Of a stretch of 64,000 nt of DNA, positions 1-8,951 are shown piece after piece (position 1 is the first letter of the stretch; each line of letters begins with the position of its first letter). The position numbers were made by a program, and so were the translations under genes. Origin of the DNA: Ferrimonas pelagia. Its GTDB lineage: Bacteria > Pseudomonadota > Gammaproteobacteria > Enterobacterales > Shewanellaceae. A model generated the notes under the pieces. The model worked only from the letters and a program-made list of their open reading frames with translations. It was not told the origin of the DNA and searched no databases. Location of the stretch: assembly GCF_039543565.1 (NCBI RefSeq), contig NZ_BAABJZ010000003.1, positions 140,620 through 204,619 of the forward strand, read 5' to 3'.

Positions 1-1365
1 GGAGCGGCCACCCCGGGCGCGCCAGTTGCCGATCATGATGCTGTCAAAATCCGCCAAGGGGCCGATCAGCGCGATGTTGTCGAGCGTGTCCAGATCCAGC
101 GGCAGCGTCTGGTTATCGTTTTTCAGCAGCACCATGGAGCGGCGTGCAGCATCCTGACTCGCTTCCAGATGCTCGGCGGCCAACAGGGTATCTTTGGCAC
201 GCTGCTCATCGAAGTAACGGTAAGGATCCTCAAACAAACCCAGTCGCCATTTCATCTCCAGAATACGGCGCACCGAGGTATCGATGGTGTCCATCGATAC
301 CTTGCCCTCATTCACCAGTTCCTCCATGTAGCCCAGATAGAGCTGGCCCACCATGTCCATGTCGGCGCCGGCGTTAAAGGCGATCTCCGCCGCGTGCTTG
401 TCATCGCGGGCATAGCCATGAGGCACCAGTTCATTGATGGCGGTGTAATCGGTCACCACAAAGCCTTCGAAGCCCCATTGATCGCGCAGCACATCAGTGA
501 GCAGGAACTTGGAGCCGGAGGCCGGCGTACCATTGAGATCGTTAAACGAGGTCATAAAGGTGGCGACACCGGCATCGACCATCGCCTTAAACGGCGGCAT
601 CTGGGTGGTCCACAGCTCATGCTCGGACACATCCGTGGTGTGGTAATCCCGGCCCGCCTGAGACAGGCCATAGCCAACAAAGTGCTTGGCGGTCGCAGCA
701 ACCGTATCAATGGCGGCCAGATCGTCGCCCTGGAAGCCCTCGACTCGGGCAACGGACAGGACGGTATTCAGATACACATCCTCACCAGCACCCTCGGACA
801 CCCGGCCCCAGCGCGGATCGCGGGTGATGTCGGCCATCGGCGCAAAGGTCCACATCACGCCATCGGCGGCGGTCTCTTTCGCAGCGATACGCGCACCCTG
901 CTTGACCAGCTCAGGATCCCAGGAGGCGGCCTCACCGATGGACTGGGGGAACATGGTCATATGACCGTGGATCACGTCATAGCCAAACAGCAGCGGGATC
1001 CCCAACCGGCTGTTCTCCACCGCCAACTGTTGCAGCGTGCGATTGAACTTGGGCTCAAAAGCGTTAAACACCCCGCCAACCCGCCCGGCACGAACCAGTT
1101 TTTCATACTCGGCATTGACGGTACCGCCGGTGCGATCACGGACACTGGTCTGCAGATCCAACTGGCCGATCTTCTCGCTCAGCGTCATCTTGGCCATCAG
1201 TTCATCGATGAAGGTATCCATGGCGGCTTTATCGTCTTTCCAAACGCCCACCGAAACGGGCACTTCAGCTTTGTGAGGGTTAAGCAAACGGCCAGCGTCG
1301 GTCGCCATGGCGGCTGGCGCGGCCAAAGCGGTGGAGATAAGGAGCGTTAAGATCTTTTGTTTCAT
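1..1365 (-). CDS. GH3 beta-glucosidase, BglX type (3' part cut by window edge)
   Basis: The frame opens at an ATG (1365-1363) and stays open for 455 codons to base 1, so the C-terminal half lies outside the window. It starts with a signal peptide (MKQKILTLLI..., likely cleaved after AMA). The GH3 N-terminal barrel is visible: ADGVMWTFAPMAD, RDPRWGRVSE, TAKHFVGYG and the nucleophile segment GFEGFVVTDY, whose Asp is the catalytic nucleophile by family knowledge. The acid/base Glu would be beyond the edge. The enzyme should remove glucose from oligosaccharide ends in the periplasm. It is closely similar to the next two genes on the same strand, so it belongs to a tandem family. A terminator for the neighbour (1529-1556) separates the two, so it has its own promoter. 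Confidence 0.9.
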   Translation of the reverse strand, partial: MKQKILTLLISTALAAPAAMATDAGRLLNPHKAEVPVSVGVWKDDKAAMDTFIDELMAKMTLSEKIGQLDLQTSVRDRTGGTVNAEYEKLVRAGRVGGVFNAFEPKFNRTLQQLAVENSRLGIPLLFGYDVIHGHMTMFPQSIGEAASWDPELVKQGARIAAKETAADGVMWTFAPMADITRDPRWGRVSEGAGEDVYLNTVLSVARVEGFQGDDLAAIDTVAATAKHFVGYGLSQAGRDYHTTDVSEHELWTTQMPPFKAMVDAGVATFMTSFNDLNGTPASGSKFLLTDVLRDQWGFEGFVVTDYTAINELVPHGYARDDKHAAEIAFNAGADMDMVGQLYLGYMEELVNEGKVSMDTIDTSVRRILEMKWRLGLFEDPYRYFDEQRAKDTLLAAEHLEASQDAARRSMVLLKNDNQTLPLDLDTLDNIALIGPLADFDSIMIGNWRARGGRS

Positions 1366-1383
1366 TGCAGCATTAGCTCTTAT

Positions 1384-1398
1384 TTTTCATTGTTATCA
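1384..1398 (-). promoter_or_regulatory. Leader motif shared with sulfatase 7269-8819
   Basis: On the minus strand the 15-mer TGATAACAATGAAAA lies about 20 bases before the start codon. A 14/15 match (TGATAATAATGAAAA, 8832-8846) sits at nearly the same distance before the sulfatase gene, and both are followed by an AAGAG stretch. This could be a shared leader or translation signal; chance in A/T-rich leaders is not excluded. Confidence 0.25.
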
Positions 1399-1528
1399 AA
1401 GCAGGAGTCTGACGCCCCTGCAGGCGCTATCCTGTCCTGTTATAGCCAAGCCTTGCGCGCATGCCAGAAACTTTACCAACAATCACGTTCAATCAAGCCG
1501 AGCCCACCTAAACCCACCAAACGCGCAT

Positions 1529-1556
1529 AAAAAAGGCGCTGCAGATGCAGCGCCTT
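1529..1556 (-). terminator. Intrinsic terminator of GH3 gene 1587-3965
   Basis: A 10-bp stem (AAGGCGCTGC/GCAGCGCCTT, arms 1533-1542 and 1547-1556) with loop AGAT is followed, in minus-strand direction, by six U. It ends the GH3 gene just upstream of it. Confidence 0.85.
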
Positions 1557-1586
1557 CGTGTCTCAATGGCCTAAGCCAATGGAATA

Positions 1587-3965
1587 TTAGTCAACCAGTT
1601 TGAAAGGCAGACGCTGAACGTTGTCAGACGCGGTACCTACCATCACCTGGAAGTCGCCCGCTTCGGCGCCCCAGCTCATATCTGCACGGTAGAAGGACAG
1701 ATCTTCCGCAGTCAGAGTGAAGGTAATGGTCTTGGTTTCGCCGGCTGCGAAGTTCACCTTCTGGAAACCTTTCAGCTCCTGTACCGGACGGGTAACAGAG
1801 CCAACCATCTGACGGGTGTACAGCTGGACAACCTCTTCACCGGCGTGCTTGCCCGCGTTGGTTACGTCAACAGACACAGTCAGCTCACCGTCCATTTTCA
1901 GGTGATCGGAAGACAGCTTCACTTCACCGTACTGGAAGTCGGCGTAGCTCAGGCCGTGACCGAACGCGTACAGAGGCGAGTTTGGCGAGTCATCGTAACG
2001 AGACTTGTAGTGCTCCTGACGCTGGTTCGGGTTTTCCGCATTGTACGGACGACCGGTGTTCTTCATGTTGTAGTACAGAGGGATCTGACCAACAGAACGT
2101 GGGAAGGTCATCGGCAGCTTACCGGATGGGCTGAAATCACCCACCAGCAGATCGGAGATCGCGTGACCACCGGAGGTACCTGGGTACCAAGCGTGCAGGA
2201 TGGCATCCAGGTTCTGATGCTCCCAGCTCAGATCGTTAGGACGACCAGAGAACAGAACGCCAACCATTGGCTTGCCCAGTTTCTTCAGCTCTTCCATCAG
2301 CTCACGCTGAGTACCCGGCAGGGTGATCTCAACACGGGAAGCGGCTTCACCGGACATGCGTTGCTCTTCACCGATGGCAAGAACAATCACGTCAGACTTC
2401 TTGGCGGCCTTAACGGCTTCCTTGATCATCTTGGCGTGAGCAGGCTTACCGATCACGTCACGACCCACAGAGCGGATCCCAACGTGAGGAGAGGTATCAC
2501 CTTCCGCGTGCAGGTGAGCGTAGGTCGCACCCTGAGCGTAGTTGATGGTGACGTTGTCACCCAGACGCGCTTCCAGACCCTCTTTCAGAGACACTGGCTG
2601 CTTACGACGGTCACCGGCACCAGCCCAGTTACCGATCATGTCTTTCTTGTTGTCGGCCAAAGGACCGATCAGCGCGATGGAGTTGATGTCATCCAGCGCC
2701 AAAGGCAGAGCCGCATTGTCGTTCTTCAGCAGAACCGCAGACTTACGAGCCGCATCACGAGCCAGCTCCAGGTTTTCTGCAGTCAGGATATCGCGATCAG
2801 CACGCTCTTTGTCGAAGTAGCGGTACGGATCTTCGAACAGACCCAGACGCCATTTCATTTCCAGGATCAGACGCACGGAGTGGTCGATCTTCTCCATGGA
2901 AACCTTGCCTTCTTCAACCAGCTCCGCCATGTAATCCATGTAGGACTTGCCTACCATGTCCATGTCGGCACCGGCGTTGAACGCGATCTCAGCGGCGTGC
3001 TTGTCATCACGGGCGTAACCGTGTGGCACCAGCTCGTTTACTGCAGTGTAATCGGTTACCACGAAGCCTTCGAAGCCCCACTGATCACGCAGAACGTCGG
3101 TCAGCAAGTACTTAGAACCGGAAGCCGGGATCCCGTTCAGATCGTTAAAGGAGGTCATGAAGGTGGCAACACCAGCGTCAACCATGGCCTTAAACGGAGG
3201 CATCTGCTGGGTCCACAGCTCATGCTCGGAGATATCGGTGCTGTGGTAATCACGACCGCCTTGGGACAGACCGTAGCCAACGAAGTGCTTGGCGGTCGCT
3301 GCCATGGTGGTCGGAGAAGCCAGATCATCGCCCTGGAAACCCTGTACACGGGCAACGGACATCTTGGTCGCCAGGTATACGTCTTCACCCGGCGCTTCGG
3401 ACACACGGCCCCAGCGTGGATCGCGAACCAGATCGGCCATCGGCGCGAAGGTCCACATGATGCCATCGGCGGTCGCTTCTTTCGCAGCGATCTCAGCGCC
3501 TAAGCGAGCCACTTCCAGATCCCAAGACGCCACTTCACCCAGAGACTGAGGGAAGATGGTCTTGTGGCCGTGGATGATGTCGTGACCGATGATGATTGGA
3601 ATGCCCAGACGGGATTCCTCAACGGCACGCTTCTGCAACGGGTAAGCACGCTCGTAGGTGAAGTTGTTAAAGATAGAACCGACTTTACCTTCGGCAACCC
3701 AGTCTTCGTACTCATAGTTCACCAGAGAACCGGTGTTGGCCATGATCCCGGACTGCAGATCCAACTGACCGATCTTTTCGTCCAAGGTCATCTTGGCCAT
3801 CAGATCAGTGATGAAGGCGTCCATCTTGGCTTTGTCGTCTTTCCAAACGGCAACAGAAGCCTTTTCGCCCATAACAGGGCTCAGTACAGCACCAGCATCG
3901 GCTGCCATGGCAGCTGGCATCGCCAGGGTGCTGGAGATCAGCAAAGGTAAAATACGTCGTTTCAT
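1587..3965 (-). CDS. Periplasmic GH3 beta-glucosidase (BglX type)
   Basis: 792 residues, the usual length for BglX-like enzymes. A signal peptide covers residues 1-21 (cleavage after AMA). The N-terminal GH3 barrel carries RDPRWGRVSE near 181-190, TAKHFVGYG near 224-232 and the nucleophile Asp305 in FVVTDY. The second GH3 domain carries RMSGEAASR near 536-544, where Glu540 is the likely acid/base residue by analogy with BglX. A fibronectin-III-like domain forms the last 110 or so residues (GEEVVQLYTR). Expected activity is release of terminal beta-linked glucose from imported oligosaccharides. It lies between two paralogues and has its own terminator, so the copies may be separately expressed. 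Exact linkage preference cannot be read from sequence. Confidence 0.95.
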   Translation of the reverse strand: MKRRILPLLISSTLAMPAAMAADAGAVLSPVMGEKASVAVWKDDKAKMDAFITDLMAKMTLDEKIGQLDLQSGIMANTGSLVNYEYEDWVAEGKVGSIFNNFTYERAYPLQKRAVEESRLGIPIIIGHDIIHGHKTIFPQSLGEVASWDLEVARLGAEIAAKEATADGIMWTFAPMADLVRDPRWGRVSEAPGEDVYLATKMSVARVQGFQGDDLASPTTMAATAKHFVGYGLSQGGRDYHSTDISEHELWTQQMPPFKAMVDAGVATFMTSFNDLNGIPASGSKYLLTDVLRDQWGFEGFVVTDYTAVNELVPHGYARDDKHAAEIAFNAGADMDMVGKSYMDYMAELVEEGKVSMEKIDHSVRLILEMKWRLGLFEDPYRYFDKERADRDILTAENLELARDAARKSAVLLKNDNAALPLALDDINSIALIGPLADNKKDMIGNWAGAGDRRKQPVSLKEGLEARLGDNVTINYAQGATYAHLHAEGDTSPHVGIRSVGRDVIGKPAHAKMIKEAVKAAKKSDVIVLAIGEEQRMSGEAASRVEITLPGTQRELMEELKKLGKPMVGVLFSGRPNDLSWEHQNLDAILHAWYPGTSGGHAISDLLVGDFSPSGKLPMTFPRSVGQIPLYYNMKNTGRPYNAENPNQRQEHYKSRYDDSPNSPLYAFGHGLSYADFQYGEVKLSSDHLKMDGELTVSVDVTNAGKHAGEEVVQLYTRQMVGSVTRPVQELKGFQKVNFAAGETKTITFTLTAEDLSFYRADMSWGAEAGDFQVMVGTASDNVQRLPFKLVD

Positions 3966-3972
3966 AACAACT

Positions 3973-3989
3973 CTTCGATTAATTATCGT
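3973..3989 (-). promoter_or_regulatory. Possible operator-like palindrome before GH3 gene
   Basis: CGAT-TAATT-ATCG lies only about 10 bases upstream of the GH3 start at 3965. The arms are four bases, so support is weak. It is listed because GH3 genes are often under LacI- or TetR-type control. Confidence 0.2.
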
Positions 3990-4421
3990 TGGTATTCATC
4001 TTTCGGTGTTGCCACCCAAGGATGAGGAAAATGTGCTTTCGAACGCTGATCTTTGCTCGGCGCTTGCCGATGCTCAGATCCCCGTTGCGAAGGTAAATTT
4101 GCGAACAAGCTTACCGACTCTTTGCGCCCAGTTCTGGCGCATTTACGCTTTCTTACACGGCGGTGTGATAGCCAGCAAAGTGGCACCCTTTTTACTCACC
4201 AGAGTGTGATCTCACCGTCAATTTTGACGGTTTGCTTTCATCCTATGTCGGCCAACACCAAGGCATTCACTGGCATTTCAATGGCAGAGTCACAAAGCCC
4301 CACCGTTTTGCAGCCACGATCAAACGCAGACTCGAAAACATCCGCGCGCGATCGCGCCCAAACACCAGTCGAGCGTTACTTAGCGACACTTAAGGGCAGT
4401 ACGTTCAGGTGCGCCATCAAC

Positions 4422-4448
4422 AAAAAAGGGCCGAACATCGGCCCTTTT
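4422..4448 (-). terminator. Intrinsic terminator of GH3 gene 4470-6902
   Basis: An 11-bp stem AAAAGGGCCGA/TCGGCCCTTTT (4424-4434 and 4438-4448) with a three-base loop and a U-tract in minus direction lies 21 bases after the GH3 stop codon. Confidence 0.88.
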
Positions 4449-4469
4449 CTCATGTCACTGAACAGGCGT

Positions 4470-6902
4470 TCAGTCCACCAAGGTAAACTCAGCTTTCTGT
4501 ACCTGATCGGATGCGGTGCCCACGAAGACGTGGAAGTCACCGGCTTCACTGCCCCAGTTCAGACCGGCGCGGTAGAACGCCAGATCCTCGGCGGTCAGGG
4601 TAAAGGAGATGGTCTTGGTTTCACCTTTTTCAAAGTGCACCTTCTCAAAGCCCTTCAGCTCCTGAACCGGACGGGTGGTGGAAGCCACCAGCTGACGGGT
4701 GTACAGCTGAACCACTTCCTCACCGGCGAAGTCGCCGCTGTTGGTGATATCCACAGAAACGGTCAGTTCGCCGTCCATGGTCAGGGTGTCGGAGGACAGG
4801 GTGATCTCACTGTACTCGAAGTTGGTGTAGCTCAGACCATGACCGAATGCGTACAGCGGGCTGTTCGGAGAATCATCGTAGCGAGACTTGTAGTGCTCCT
4901 GACGCTGGTTCTCGTTATCCGCGTTGTACGGACGACCGGTGTTCTTCATGTTGTAGTACAACGGGATCTGACCAACAGAGCGTGGGAAGGTCATCGGCAG
5001 CTTACCGGATGGGTTGTAGTCACCCACCAGCAGATCGGCGATGGCGTGACCACCGGAGGTACCTGGGTACCAAGCGTGCAGGATCGCATCCAGGTTGGCT
5101 TGCTCCCACTGCAGATCATTTGGACGACCGGAGAACAGCACGCCAATCATCGGCTTGCCCAGTTTCTTCAGCTCGATCATCAGCTCACGCTGGTTGCCTG
5201 GCAGGGTCAGCTCGACGCGGGAGGAAGCCTCACCGGACATGCGCTGATCTTCACCAATGGCCAGAACGATCACATCAGACTTCTCCGCAGCGGCAACCGC
5301 TTCGGCGATCATCGCAGCCAACTCAGCCTCAGACTGCTGGTTGTAACCCACCATGTGATCGGCACGGGACTCGGCAAAGTCGGCGTCAACCATAAAGTCG
5401 TAGGTGGCACCGGTGGCGTAGTTGATGGCAACCTTGTCACCCAGGCGTGCTTCCAAACCGGACTTCACAGACACTGGCACGGTTTCACGGTCACCGGCCG
5501 CAGCCCAGTTACCGATCATGTCACGCTTGTTATCCGCCAATGGGCCGATCAAAGCGATAGAGCTCAGCTCGTCCAGTTTCAGTGGCAGGGCCGCGTTGTC
5601 GTTCTTCAGCAGAACCGCAGATTTACGGGCCGCATCACGAGCCAGCTCCAGGTTTTCAGCAGACAGGATCTCCTGCTCAGCACGCTGCTCGTCGAAGTAC
5701 ATGTACGGATCTTCAAACAGACCCAGACGCCACTTCATCTCGAGGATCAGGCGCACGGAGTGATCGATCTGCTCGATCGACACCTTGCCTTCGTCCAGCA
5801 ACTCTTCCATGTAATCCAGGTAGACGCGGCCTACCATGTCCATGTCAGCGCCGGCGTTAAACGCGATCTCAGCGGCGTGCTTATCATCACGGGCAAAACC
5901 GTGCGGCACCAGCTCATTGATGGCGGTGTAGTCGGTCACGACGAAGCCTTCGAAGCCCCACTGATCGCGCAGGATATCGGTCAGCAGCTCTTTCGAACCG
6001 GTCGCCGGAATGCCGTTCAAATCATTAAAGGCAGTCATAAAGGTGGCAACGCCAGCGTCAACCATCGCTTTAAACGGCGGCAGCTGGGTGGTCCACAGCT
6101 CTTGCAGAGACACATCGGTGCTGTGGTAATCACGGCCGCCCTGAGCCAGACCGTAACCCACAAAGTGCTTGGCGGTCGCCAGTACGGTATCGGTGGCGCC
6201 CAGATCGTCGCCCTGGAAACCGTGCACACGGGCAACGGACATCAGGGTGTTCAGGTACACATCTTCACCGGCAGACTCGGACACTCGGCCCCAGCGTGGA
6301 TCGCGGGCGATGTCGGCCATCGGCGCAAAGGTCCACATGATGCCGTCGGCAGCGGCTTCACGGGCCGCCACGCGGGCACCCACTTCCGCCACTTCCAGAT
6401 CCCAGGACGCCACTTCACCCAGCGACTGAGGGAAGATGGTCTTGTGACCGTGGATCACGTCGTAACCAAACAGCATCGGAATGCCCAGACGGGTCTCTTC
6501 CACAGCCATCTTCTGCAGGTTGCGGTTGAAGTCCGGCTCATAGGCGTTGAATACCGCACCGACGTGACCGTCTTTGATCTGCTGCTCGTAGTCTTCGTTG
6601 ATGGAAGGCCCGGTCAGATCACGGAAGCTGGTTTGCAGATCCAACTGGCCGATCTTCTCTTTCAGGGTCATCTTGCCGATCAGCTCATCGATGAAGGTAT
6701 CCATCTTGGCTTTATCGTCGTTCCAATGGGAAACCGACGCGCCCACTTCAGCACGGACTGGGTTCAGTACGCCGGCAGGGCTGGTATCGAATTCGGTGGT
6801 GGCATTAGCTTGGGCACTGGCTTGATCCGCCGCGGGCGAGCAGGCGGCAAGACCACCGACCAGAGCGCAGGCGATCATCGCCGGTAAAATTTTCTTTTTC
6901 AT
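4470..6902 (-). CDS. GH3 beta-glucosidase, BglX type, predicted lipoprotein
   Basis: 810 residues. Unlike its two neighbours it starts with a lipoprotein signal: LAAC with Cys21 as the lipidated residue, followed by an Ala/Gln/Asp linker (Ser22, so no obvious inner-membrane retention Asp at +2). The catalytic barrel has DPRWGRVSE near 201-209, AKHFVGYG near 244-251 and nucleophile Asp324 in FVVTDY. Glu558 in RMSGEASSR is the likely acid/base. A C-terminal fibronectin-III-like domain is present. It should hydrolyse the same class of beta-glucosides as the soluble copies but anchored to a membrane. Very high similarity to the 792-residue protein, extending into the linker regions, points to tandem duplication with a change of export signal. 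Confidence 0.95.
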   Translation of the reverse strand: MKKKILPAMIACALVGGLAACSPAADQASAQANATTEFDTSPAGVLNPVRAEVGASVSHWNDDKAKMDTFIDELIGKMTLKEKIGQLDLQTSFRDLTGPSINEDYEQQIKDGHVGAVFNAYEPDFNRNLQKMAVEETRLGIPMLFGYDVIHGHKTIFPQSLGEVASWDLEVAEVGARVAAREAAADGIMWTFAPMADIARDPRWGRVSESAGEDVYLNTLMSVARVHGFQGDDLGATDTVLATAKHFVGYGLAQGGRDYHSTDVSLQELWTTQLPPFKAMVDAGVATFMTAFNDLNGIPATGSKELLTDILRDQWGFEGFVVTDYTAINELVPHGFARDDKHAAEIAFNAGADMDMVGRVYLDYMEELLDEGKVSIEQIDHSVRLILEMKWRLGLFEDPYMYFDEQRAEQEILSAENLELARDAARKSAVLLKNDNAALPLKLDELSSIALIGPLADNKRDMIGNWAAAGDRETVPVSVKSGLEARLGDKVAINYATGATYDFMVDADFAESRADHMVGYNQQSEAELAAMIAEAVAAAEKSDVIVLAIGEDQRMSGEASSRVELTLPGNQRELMIELKKLGKPMIGVLFSGRPNDLQWEQANLDAILHAWYPGTSGGHAIADLLVGDYNPSGKLPMTFPRSVGQIPLYYNMKNTGRPYNADNENQRQEHYKSRYDDSPNSPLYAFGHGLSYTNFEYSEITLSSDTLTMDGELTVSVDITNSGDFAGEEVVQLYTRQLVASTTRPVQELKGFEKVHFEKGETKTISFTLTAEDLAFYRAGLNWGSEAGDFHVFVGTASDQVQKAEFTLVD

Positions 6903-7171
6903 GTAGGCTCGTTTGATGAGTTAGTTCCATGGAGGAGGCTGGGGAGCGGTGCGATCCGCACAACAGCAACGTCGTTTGTTTACGTCATTTATAGCCAGCC
7001 CCATTCAGCCAATCGCATTTATAGCAATAATTGACGCCTGAATGCAGATCATTGAAAGAAACAATCCTACATTACTGGCGAGATCACAGTTTCCCCTTTC
7101 ATTGCAAACACCTACGTATCCTTTTCGATCCGCCATCGAGCGCCGCCACGGCGCCGCCGTGTTCTACGCAT
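6903..7171. other. Promoter region of the lipoprotein GH3 gene
   Basis: About 270 bases (366 from gene to gene when the terminator to the right is included) without a gene. They presumably hold the promoter for the GH3 gene to the left. I see no clear palindrome that I would call an operator. Confidence 0.5.
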
Positions 7172-7204
7172 AAAAAAACCGAAGCCGGAAGGGCTTCGGT
7201 TTTT
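7172..7204 (-). terminator. Intrinsic terminator after the sulfatase pair
   Basis: A 12-bp stem AAAACCGAAGCC/GGCTTCGGTTTT (7175-7186 and 7192-7203) with a five-base loop. A/T tracts on both sides let it work in either direction; it ends the sulfatase transcript on the minus strand. Confidence 0.88.
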
Positions 7205-7268
7205 GGGGGCGAGCACCGAGAGACTCAATACCGGCTCTCGAGACTCAACGCTGTTGTCACAGCAGCCC

Positions 7269-8819
7269 TTAGTGGGCGTTATCGCGCTCAGGCTTATCCA
7301 GCACCATATGCTCTGGGAAGTCTGCGGCTTTCTCACCACCACGGACGCGGTAGCGCTTGTTGCGCTCCCAACCGTGCGGCTTGTTCATCGGGATATCCAT
7401 GCCACCGGCTTCCGACAGGATCTCAAACAGCGCGTCCTGCATCTCTTCGATCTTCGCTTTGTACTTAGGATCGGCGATCAGGTTGTTGGTCTCGCGCGGA
7501 TCTTCCTGCAGATCGTACAGCTCGTCGGTATCCCACAGACCGTAGTAAGTGGTGTACTTATAGCGATCGCCACGCAGGGAGAACACAGTCGGCGACTGCG
7601 GGAAGTTCTTTTCCCAGTAGTAGACGTAGAGGAAGTAGTCGCGCCACTCGATCTCCTTGCCCTGCGCCAGCGGAATGTAGCTTTGACCGTCCATGTAGTC
7701 CGGGGTCTTCAGGCCTGCCGCCTCGAAGAAGGTCGGCGCGATATCGATGTTGGCCACCACCTCGGAAACGGTCTGGCCGCCCTCCACCTTGGATGGCCAC
7801 TGCATCACCATCGGCACGCGGATAGACGGCTCGTAGGCCACGCGCTTGTCGATCAGGCCGTGCTCACCGAACATAAAGCCGTTGTCACCCATGTAGATGA
7901 TCAGCGTGTCTTCGTACACGCCCATCTCTTTCAGGGTCTCTTTGACCATGCCAATGCCTTCGTCCACGGAGGCGAACGCTTCGGCGTAGTTCTGGTAGTA
8001 GGTGGTGATATCCACCTCGGAGTGATACGGGAAGTCCATACCGTGCCAGGAGTTACGCTGATCGCGCAGCCAGCGCGGCGTGTTCGGGCCGTAATCGGTC
8101 GGCTTATGATTCTCCGGCAGTTCAACCTTACCGTCGTACATGCCGACGTGACGCTCGGCCGGGGTGAAGTTAGCGTGGACCGCCTTGTGCGACAGGTACA
8201 GCATAAATGGCTGATCAGAGCCCTCTTGCTCTTTCAACCAATTTACCGCGTGCTCATTGAGCATGTCGGTGATGTAACCCGTCTGCTCGATGCGACCGCC
8301 ATTGAGGTTCAGGGTGTAACCCTCGTACGGCGGGTAGTATTCGCCCTGCCCTTCGAAGCTCATCCAGTGGTCGAAACCAGCACGGGGGTGATCCGACTCC
8401 TCGCCCATGTGCCACTTGCCCATCAGCGCGGTGTTGTAGCCGGCCTTCTGCAGGAACTGGGAGAAGTAGACGATGTCGTCCGGCTCTTCGCGCTGGTTGT
8501 CGATCACCCGGTGCTTGTGGGTGTACAGGCCGGTGAGGATGGACGCCCGGCTCGGGGAGCACAGCGCCGTGGTCACAAAGGCGTTCTCCAGGTGCACACC
8601 CTCGGCGGCAATGGAGTCCAGATGCGGGGTTTTCATGAACGGGTGGTCCATAAAGCCCATGGCATCGTAGCGGTGATCATCGGTCAGGATGAACACGATG
8701 TTGTGCTGTTTCGCACCTGGGATCTTTTCGATCTCAATGGTTTCTGGAAACACAGAAGCCACGGCTGGCGCAGCGGCCAGGCTGGCCAGCACCAGGGAAG
8801 CGGTGACGGTTTTGTGCAT
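7269..8819 (-). CDS. Secreted type I (formylglycine) sulfatase
   Basis: 516 residues with a signal peptide (cleavage after AVA, about residue 21). The alkaline-phosphatase-fold sulfatase signature is intact: metal ligands in FILTDDH (Asp47, Asp48) and CSPSRASILTG with Cys87, the residue converted to formylglycine by a maturation enzyme. Further sulfatase hallmarks are GKWHMG and GDNGFMFGEHG. The overall pattern resembles glucosamine-6-sulfatase- or iduronate-sulfatase-like members, but the substrate cannot be assigned from sequence alone. It follows a second sulfatase by 132 bases on the same strand with no terminator between, so the two are probably one transcript. Next to GH3 genes it suggests use of a sulfated glycan. 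No maturase gene is present in the window. Confidence 0.93.
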   Translation of the reverse strand: MHKTVTASLVLASLAAAPAVASVFPETIEIEKIPGAKQHNIVFILTDDHRYDAMGFMDHPFMKTPHLDSIAAEGVHLENAFVTTALCSPSRASILTGLYTHKHRVIDNQREEPDDIVYFSQFLQKAGYNTALMGKWHMGEESDHPRAGFDHWMSFEGQGEYYPPYEGYTLNLNGGRIEQTGYITDMLNEHAVNWLKEQEGSDQPFMLYLSHKAVHANFTPAERHVGMYDGKVELPENHKPTDYGPNTPRWLRDQRNSWHGMDFPYHSEVDITTYYQNYAEAFASVDEGIGMVKETLKEMGVYEDTLIIYMGDNGFMFGEHGLIDKRVAYEPSIRVPMVMQWPSKVEGGQTVSEVVANIDIAPTFFEAAGLKTPDYMDGQSYIPLAQGKEIEWRDYFLYVYYWEKNFPQSPTVFSLRGDRYKYTTYYGLWDTDELYDLQEDPRETNNLIADPKYKAKIEEMQDALFEILSEAGGMDIPMNKPHGWERNKRYRVRGGEKAADFPEHMVLDKPERDNAH

Positions 8820-8831
8820 GTTAGTCTCTTC

Positions 8832-8846
8832 TTTTCATTATTATCA
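8832..8846 (-). promoter_or_regulatory. Leader motif shared with GH3 gene at 1-1365
   Basis: Minus strand TGATAATAATGAAAA, 14/15 identical to the motif at 1384-1398 and at a similar distance from a start codon. See that entry. Confidence 0.25.
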
Positions 8847-8951
8847 TGACGGGATACCGTCGGCAGCGCCGATGATATCCCGCTCATGGTCAAGCTGGCG
8901 ACGAGCCAAGCGGTGAACTCCGTTACCGATAGCGCATCACAGCAAGCGGGA

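Larger units (their letters stand above)
3966..4469. other. Intergenic region between two GH3 genes
   Basis: About 500 bases without a convincing gene. It holds the promoter region of the 792-residue GH3 gene and, at its right end, the terminator of the next GH3 gene (4422-4448). Short open frames here show no start signal or recognisable product. Confidence 0.6.

Noticed and set aside
169..1350. Long plus-strand frame (393 codons) opposite the partial GH3 gene
   Set aside because: It is the antisense shadow of a clear GH3 gene and has no domain or signal of its own.
4053..6887. 944-codon plus-strand frame opposite the lipoprotein GH3
   Set aside because: Antisense shadow; the minus strand has GH3 motifs, a lipobox and a terminator, and the plus frame has none.
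7203..8849. 548-codon plus-strand frame opposite the sulfatase
   Set aside because: Antisense shadow; it even reads through the terminator of the sulfatase gene.
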